NCBI GenBank assembly: GCA_943737045.1
Contig: CALSFV010000349.1
Coordinates: forward strand, 124,001 to 188,000
Length of the DNA stretch: 64,000 bases
Direction of reading: 5' to 3'
From: Parapristionchus giblindavisi
Taxonomy: Eukaryota; Nematoda; Chromadorea; Rhabditida; Diplogasteridae
This document shows positions 56,914 through 64,000 of the stretch, piece by piece (the first letter of the stretch is position 1; each line of letters starts with the position of its first letter). The notes beneath the pieces are model-generated. The model had not been told where the DNA came from. It ran no database searches and worked only from the letters and a program-made list of their open reading frames with translations. A program made the position numbers and the translations under genes.

Positions 56914-59538
56914 GAACGACCCTAACACTAAGTAATCGATCCTAATGATCTTAAGTAACTCTAATGATAAGTGAGTAGGACACATTAACTGTAGAACGAG
57001 AGCGAACTAACCCCTAAAGTAATATTCGATCTGTCTATCCAACCTCTTATTTCACTCATTCCCAATCATTCATACAAATACAAAGTACCTCCGGGTTTAT
57101 TTACTAATCGTCTTTCTATTATTCTCGTCATAATGTACAACATTAATCTCATAAATGATAAACTGATTTTAAATTATAATAGCACTTTCCCAATGATAAA
57201 GAAATGCCAACATCATACCTGTACATATTCAGACAAAAAATCCCAAGCTTAGGAATCACACTATTTTTTTTATTTGTAGAGCCATATACTGCACCAGATA
57301 CTGTATCGATTATTGTAAACTGTAGGTAATGTGTGACTGGAATGATTCCCCTTTAATTTAATGTGTGATTAGACATTGTAAAACGAGACATCTTTACGCG
57401 CTCTAATACAAATGAAACAACAAGTCGACAGACGCCTGAGGCCATATCCACCAACGTTGACAAACTATTTGACGACAAACGTTACGTCACAAGCGTAGCC
57501 AGAGGATTTTTGGCAAACGCCTCCGCCTACGGCTGTGACGTCACGTTTTCGTCAAACGGTTTCTCAACATTAGTGGATACCAATACTGGAGGGAGACACG
57601 AAATACAAGACTCGGAAAAATCAATAATCAGAGATTAAATCAGTTTACATTAATATACTTATGCTCTATTACTTTGTTGTTTAGACACACTCACAACTTC
57701 CTACATCATTCATTCACATTTTAGACATAGGAAAACGGGAACAAGGGATCGGAATTGTGGGACGGGGATCAACGGGATACTGTAATCTATATTATATCAA
57801 TGGGCTACGGTAGTGGTCTGCTCATATACAGTGAATCAATTCAACGGGAAGGCCGGGTATTACAGAATCTCCAATATACTTACTGTAATATACCGATGGA
57901 CAAACACAAAAGGTCAGATGGTTTGCATATGACAATCGGACCAAAATTATCAAGGGGATACGGTAGAAGAGTGAGCGAGGAATGATGATAACGGTATGTG
58001 AGGAATACGGTGCGTCAAATACCCTATCTAGTAGACGAGAGAATATGGACTTGCTAAAAACGGGGAAAGAAGGTATATTGAAATGGTATACGGTAGGGAT
58101 ACTGTAATGGGCGTAACGCAACGATTCTGGTACCTACGGTATTCTGGATACAGAATACGCAACTAGTAGTATACAACGAGTCGAGAGGGAGGTCTCTATG
58201 GGACTTCATATCAAATCAATTCACACGAGACATACTGTAGCACAAAGAATTGAGTAAATCAGGGGGATTGGGATACAAAAAAGTAAAATGATCGGGGGGT
58301 CAAAGACATAATTAAACTCTTAATAGTAGTAGTGGTAAGCCCGCTTGGTCTATCGACTGAACGAATTAATGGATACTCGATATACTTAAGACAAGAAAAT
58401 GAAGGAGAATGGGAGGGGATGAGTGTGAGAGATAATAGAAAAGATGGAGCAGATATAGTATATAAAGGAATCATGTAGCGAGTATAGAGGGTGAACAATA
58501 ATTAGCAAAAGACAAATAACTGATTAGAGGGAAGCTTCTACAACATACAACTCATCGAGTGTGCAAAGGGGCAAATATCGATCAATCTAGATTAATCAAT
58601 AAACCAATAGTAGGGCGGGGAATTTATCGATTAGACCTACAGCACTGAAAAGTGTGGACGGGGCCGAGGGACGGGGAACAGGGACAGGGCTAGTGAGCAC
58701 TAGAACAAAAATACTCTATGATCGATATATATTACTATTTCGCACAAAAGGTAAAGAATATTCACAAGACAGACAATAACACTTCATAGTATATTCATAT
58801 AGAAGATTGTAGTGGGGAGTGAGGACGACAGCCAATAATGAATATGCATCGATGAATCGTAGCAACGAAAAGGGGCGGGGCCTTAAATCGGGGCGAAGTT
58901 CAAGATAGGTCGCCGTAATGAATCAATGGAATAGATCGGAAGAAGGAGGAAGCCGTATCGAGCAATTAGCAAGTGCATGTGTAGCTTATAGACAATCGGT
59001 AAATAAAAAGCGATCAATAAACGGGGGTTACGGTAGGCATACAGTAGTCTTGACTGTCTTTACAGTACACCGTAATAAGCATTGAGGGGAATAGAGGAAC
59101 AATATCAGAGACAAGAAGGAATATACGACTAGGAAACAATTAGCCATGGATCTTGGTGTGTGCGTGGTGGGCTCATACCGTAATCGATTGTGTGTGCGCG
59201 TGCGTGGTGTGGTAGTGCAAGGGTGAACTACGCTAATATGCGTGGTATCAGCAAGACGGACTAGAATACTCCGATATTGATACAATTAAGCACAACACGA
59301 AGGCAACTGAGATATATAAGATAGATTAAGGGGGTGGAAGGGGGATACTCTGATAAAAGTATGTATATGGATAGTCAAAGATAAGGCCAACTTGAAAAAG
59401 TTTAAGGGATGACTTGTAATGAAAGGGCAATGAATAAGGGGACAACGAATCAGATAGGGACAACAGGCTGCAGTGAGATCAGAGATCAACCATCGATACA
59501 ACCAAAGATCAAAGATCATAATATGAAGAGATCAAAGA
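56914..59538. other. Convergent spacer, rich in TTACGGTA-type motifs
   Basis: Positions 57462-57570 form a hairpin (GACGACAAACGTTACGTCAC against GTGACGTCACGTTTTCGTC) resembling 640-690. From 57.75 to 59.5 kb the motifs ACGGTA/TACCGT/CTGTAAT occur repeatedly. Short frames there have no splice support. No gene called. Confidence -1.
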
Positions 59539-62500
59539 TCAACGAATGGGTACAGGAGACACCGAGTAGACCTGCATCATGAGACGGAGATGGGGAGCGA
59601 CGCGAGGATCCACCACGTTCATGTTCATTGAGAATGTCACCGCTACCGATTCGGCAACTACAAAAGGATTGCGGTAGACCATGATTACTGTAAGCTGTAA
59701 GATTACGGTAAGTACCGTACCTTCCTTGCCATCTCGGGCGCCAGCGAGGTCGCCGGGCATCTTGTACGCGTAGTACATGCCCGTGTGATCGTTCTCGAAC
59801 ATTGGAATGAGCGACTTATTCGCCGTTCGACCATTGTAGCCAACACGAATGCTGCAATATATTTTATATATTACGGTAGGAATAATCAAAAACCCATGTT
59901 AAGGGCAAAAAAATAAAATCATAGTAGACACATCAATCTGTACTCATGATAATCAAACGTACAGGGTGTCCAAAAAGTATTGTTACACGAATAAATTCAT
60001 GTAGCTTCCTCAAAAACCATCATAGACAATTCAAACAAGGCACAGTATTCACCAATAACCATAGCAACATAACATTGAATGGTCACTCGATATGGCCTCC
60101 ATTGGCCGCGATGACGCATCTGAGACGATGAGGGACAAAGTCGATGATGGGCCGCTGGTAGGGGATGCCGACTTTCTCAAATATTTTTTCCAAGGACTTC
60201 TTGAGAGACTCGCGGTATTTATGGTGGGTAGAGCAGGACTCCCTCTACAATACGGCCTAGACGTTGAAGTCCAGGGGTTCAGGTCGGAGGAGTTGTAGGT
60301 TCATTATGGAGTCGAGATGAAGTCGGACACATTGGTGCGGCACCAAGGCCTGGGTCACTTTTTCCGAATGAGCAGGCGCTGAATCCTGCTAGAAGTTCTA
60401 GTAAACCCTATTGAAGTGGGAGAGGGACCATGGGAGAAGGACCGTCTCGAAAATCACCCTGACGTAGTACACCGTATTGAGATCGCCGAGAAAACGGGGA
60501 CTCTTGGAAGACAAGCACACTCCAGCCAAAACCATCACTGATTGGGGGTGGACAATGCAAGAGATGGTCTCCACTGGCATCCGCTTGCTGAGGAGACTGG
60601 GCTACTATCCTCGTGTTTTGGCTGTTGAAGACCGAGAAGTCCTTGGAAAAAATATTTGAGAAAGTCGGCATCCCCTACCAGCGGCCCATCATCGACTTTG
60701 TCCCTCATCGTCTCAGATGCGTCATCGCGGCCAATGGAGGCCATATCGAGTGACCATTCATTGTTATGTTGCTATGGTTATTGGTAAATACTGTGCCTTG
60801 TTTGAATTGTCTATGATGGTTTTTGAGGAAGCTACATGAATTTATTCGTGTAACAATACTTTTTGGACACCCTGTAGTTACGGGCACTATCGATACAATT
60901 ATCAATCACAGTAGTCCAAATCACTATTAATAACTCATAACATACTGTGGCAGTGTGCGCATAAACTGTCCTCCACCGGCTCCTTCAGCCTCGTACTCTC
61001 TCACGAGACAGTGTCGAATGACATGAGGATGACTCGCATTCGTGTCCACTTCCTTGTGTGTATACGAGAAGGGAACGATGAGGAGGAACTGTAATCAGGC
61101 TTACAATGACTCCCTATTACTCATTCTGTCAAAGATGGATCGATCACAGTACAAGAGATACAGAGAATACAAGGATCAAGTGAAGCGTGAATCCCACATG
61201 CCCATAGTCATAGGTCCAAAACTACGTTGCAAACTACGAAGCATGGCCGTATTTTAGAACTTAAAAAACACGAGCGCATTTTGCGAAAACCGGACGGCAT
61301 TTTGCAAATCTGTAACGTAGCTATTCGACCTATGCTCATAGTATGTTATTCGAATATTAAAGGGAACCAAAACATCAGCCATTGTCGATCTATTGCACGC
61401 GAGTTTACTATAGGTTGGCGAAACACAAAACTCACTAGCTGCGATCGATCCTCCGTCTTGAGCTCGCGAAGACGCAGATGAACCGTCTTCTGTACGTGAC
61501 CACTGTAAATGAACATCATTATCGATTAGATCAGGATAAAATCCATTTTTTTACTCACAAAATGCAAAATATTGAGGGTTGGTATATCCGACGAGAGATC
61601 ATCAATGCTGATCATAATTGACTATGCAAAAACTGTGACACCTCGAGAGTCAAAGAAAAGATGTGTACATGTTTTTTAAAGTGAAGAGCATAAAGCAGCA
61701 CAAATAAGTAGTAAATGAGAAGAAGAAGTAGAGGAAAGGACAAGCACGACATACGTCCAGTAGTTGACGTTCAAGCTTCCACTCGGTAGTTCTACACTGA
61801 CGCAGTAACGGTCGCTGTCCAGCATCGGGCTACAACGACACAACAATGGATAGGATAGGATAGATGATCAGATAGATAGCTGGCTAGCTAGATAACTAAT
61901 AGCAAGAGCGCAATAGTGATTACCGAAAAACCACTATACCTGATACATATATCATGGACAATAGCACATCTCATTTTTAGTGCATTGAGCGAAACATGTT
62001 TCTGCCAGGCTCACTTTATTGATTCACAGAACGCATCTGCTTTCGATAATACTCCATACAGTAATACTACAGTATGCTTACCGTATAACATGAAGTGCGG
62101 AGAGCGGATTGTTCGTGCGGAGGAAGAATCGATCATTGGAGAGTCTAGAATCAATCAATTAATATTATATTCCATAAATCAATAACATAAACAAGTCAAT
62201 CAATAAATCACTCACCTCGAAATCCACAGCTGCAGCGTCTTCTCCAATGCAGCCATGCGTGGTCGCACGTACGGAATGACCGAGGGCGCGATCGAACCTA
62301 ACAATCAATCGATAAATGGAAACCAATCAATACTCTACCGTAACCCAATCTACCTCTGGTACCGTCACCATCACACTTACTTCCATCAGGATACTTCATC
62401 TCATCAGGCGTACAGCCTGTACGCTCGTCGCACTGATTCAGGTCCGCACCATGCCACATCAGCATACGAGTCTGCAATCATTCAATGATGGTCACGGTAT

Positions 62501-63853
62501 TGGATAGAGTACGGTAGGACTAATATCGATTGCAGATATGTTCAATACAGAGAGAACATACACGCAGACCACATTGTTTTTCAAATACAGCGCATACACA
62601 AAAATGACACCAGGCTGGTGGAATCAGGTTTTAGCAAAGATTCAAGAACAAAGTCCCTACACCAATATAGTATTCTTGTGCCAGCTTATAATAAAATGGT
62701 ATCATCTTTCTATCAGACTCTGTGTGTTTCTGCACGTGATCACTTATATCTCCCTCGTGGTAAAAGGTTTCACTAAAGACTCAAGAACAAAGTGCAGCTG
62801 GGCTGCTTCAATAAGTAATTGATTATCGAAAAACATGAAATGAAATGATGTACCATCATGAGGTGGTCTCGAATGTAGGCATAGTGAACGGGTGTCTGTC
62901 CTACGCCATCCGGCAACGTCGCATCCGCATCTGTAAATTAGGCCATATTGACAGAAATCAATTAAGGCAGGCCACTAAACAATACTGTCAAGTGGCCAGC
63001 CACACGAGAATATAATACATAGGTGGGCGCGTGAAAACGAATTCTTTTTGCGCACAGCCTTGCATTCCCTTGCGGGGCCTTGCGCATAGCCTTGCCTCGC
63101 AAAAATTGGAAAATTTCCAGTCAAATCTGCTAAAGAATGGCCATGCGCATAGCCTAGCCCTCCGATTCCCCAGTTTGCGCACAGCCTTTTCCCCAGCATG
63201 CCCACCTATGATATAATAGATAGAAAAGTATCTCACTATGGCCGAGGATGACATCCAGCTGACATGGCTGGCCAGTGGCGGTGGCAAAGTGGACGGGCAG
63301 ACGACTGTTCAACGACTCCGTCGGCATCGATATCGCCTTCTGGAGTGAACTACCATTGAGAAGACCAAGCATGAGATCGAGGGTTCTGGAAGAGAAAGTC
63401 GGTGAAGATGATATCTACATAGTTTGTTGATCCTCACATTATGAAGATATGAAAATGTATGAGTTAGAATACAAGTACAATTCAACACAGCAGTTCCACG
63501 TTTCAGCAAGCTCATAAACCCAAGAATTAGTTATGCATTTGTTTCCATCAAAATTTATTTGCAATGAAATAGCCTAAACATACTGGCACTGTGCGTGCTT
63601 TCCATCCATTCCACACTGTTTCGAAGTAGACGATTGCGAGGCCAGAGTGTGCACAAATGAGTACTTGTGAGTCGTGTGAATGCCAAGATTGTGGATGACC
63701 TGAACGAGATCAAAGATCAATAATGAGCGACTAGAGATCAAAGATCAACTACCGCACCCCTCCAACGTGCTCCAGCATGTGCTTGTACTTGATGTGGCGG
63801 TTGGCGGGCTGATGGCGTAGCAGATTCACGATGACGCGGATACGACGGAGGAC
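59539..63853 (-). CDS. Ankyrin-repeat-like protein, C-terminal 393 aa, 5' end outside window
   Basis: Twelve exons keep frame to a stop at 59539: 63853-63758, 63699-63584, 63385-63237, 62930-62854, 62471-62381, 62297-62216, 61829-61755, 61607-61559, 61489-61436, 61088-60946, 59851-59721, 59657-59539. The first exon begins at an acceptor, so upstream exons lie beyond 64000. Two ankyrin-like repeats are visible: NSRLPVHFATATGQPCQLDV and GVGQTPVHYAYIRDHLMM with LMWHGADLNQCDERTGCTP. The region after them (VELPSGSLNVNYW, LLIVPFSYTHKEVDTNASHP, FENDHTGMYYAYKMPGDLAG, NMNVVDPRVAPHLRLM) is well structured but matches no family I know. Ankyrin repeats suggest a protein-interaction role; no function is claimed. 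Introns host a mariner remnant and a hAT-like MITE. Confidence -1.
59962..60874 (-). mobile_element. Mariner-like remnant with long inverted ends
   Basis: CAGGGTGTCCAAAAAGT at both ends, inverted, with TA on each side. The minus strand holds fragments of a mariner transposase: VMVLAGV and KSPRFLGDL, QDSAPAHSEKVTQALV (the second acidic block), RPEPLDFNV in place of the PDLNPLD block, and the typical C-terminus IIDFVPHRLRCVIAANGGHIE. Frames shift and the N-terminal DNA-binding part is missing. Both ends (about 240 bp) carry the C-terminal coding sequence, inverted. Inactive; it lies in the penultimate-but-one intron of the ankyrin-like gene. Confidence -1.
63018..63210. mobile_element. hAT-like MITE, family copy 2
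   Basis: 193 bp with perfect 11-bp ends CATAGGTGGGC/GCCCACCTATG and a perfect 8-bp duplication ATATAATA on both sides. The interior has four AAGGCTRTGCGCA-type words. Inserted in an intron of the ankyrin-like gene; same family as 2477-2668, inverted relative to it. Confidence -1.
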
Positions 63854-64000
63854 CTGTAAAGACATTCATTTCTAATTATATACTTTACAACATATCCTAT
63901 TATTGATGAAAGTAAACACGTTTTGCAACATAAAGTGCGATATAAGACATAATCACACTATATGTTGTATGCGATGTGTGGGTGAAAAAGAAACTACTGA

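Noticed and set aside
57755..58498. Possible genes on either strand
   Set aside because: Frames are short, filled with ACGGTA/CTGTAA repeats and lack consistent donor/acceptor pairs.

Overview
This is a eukaryotic, almost certainly nematode, window. The protein-coding genes are split into many small exons by short introns ending in TTTCAG-like acceptors. The families point the same way: a secreted protein with two SXP/RAL-2 (DUF148)-like domains, an animal GH19 chitinase-like protein, a cathepsin B relative, spinster and UNC-93/MFSD11 transporters, and a SIX homeobox protein. TACCGTAA/TTACGGTA motifs are scattered through introns and spacers. A Pristionchus-like diplogastrid would fit, but I cannot prove the genus from sequence alone. 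All exon models below were built by eye from splice sites and reading-frame phase.

Layout. 1-3.1 kb: a decayed ubiquitin-L40 fragment and an unrecognised Ser-rich gene on the minus strand, with three nested short transposons in one intron. 3.4-5.2 kb: a non-LTR ORF1-like frame running into a ~1.2 kb palindrome. 6.3-6.6 kb: a tiny three-exon gene. 8.8-10.0 kb: a wrecked HSP90 copy. 10.4-33.3 kb: the core of the window, four transporter genes in two families. UNC-93/MFSD11-like copies lie at 10.4-12.8 (+, broken) and 19.5-22.6 (-, intact, 456 aa). Spinster-like copies lie at 13.2-17.9 (-, intact, 685 aa) and 29.4-33.3 (+, intact, 689 aa). The first pair is tail-to-tail. The second pair is head-to-head around a 5.9-kb palindrome (23.0-28.9 kb). 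34.3-35.3 kb: a compact SIX homeobox gene. 35.9-38.4 kb: a two-domain SXP/RAL-2 gene with a tRNA-Ala(AGC) antisense inside an intron. 39.9-40.5 kb: a 92-bp GA-rich minisatellite. 43.9-44.9 and 48.6-49.8 kb: two more long palindromes. 45.5-47.2 kb: a cathepsin B pseudogene. 52.7-56.9 kb: a 15-exon GH19 chitinase-like gene. 59.5-63.9 kb: the 3' part of an ankyrin-like gene carrying a mariner remnant and a hAT-like MITE in its introns.

What works together. The transporters appear to be one gene pair (UNC-93-like and spinster-like, tail-to-tail) that was duplicated and rearranged, because pieces of the same 3' spacer now lie outside both members of the second pair. No CRISPR array, operon or prokaryotic system is present. 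The most unusual property is the density of foldback DNA: four palindromes of 1-6 kb, a mariner with ~240-bp inverted ends, and at least six families of short inverted-repeat elements, several with target-site duplications that can be read directly.
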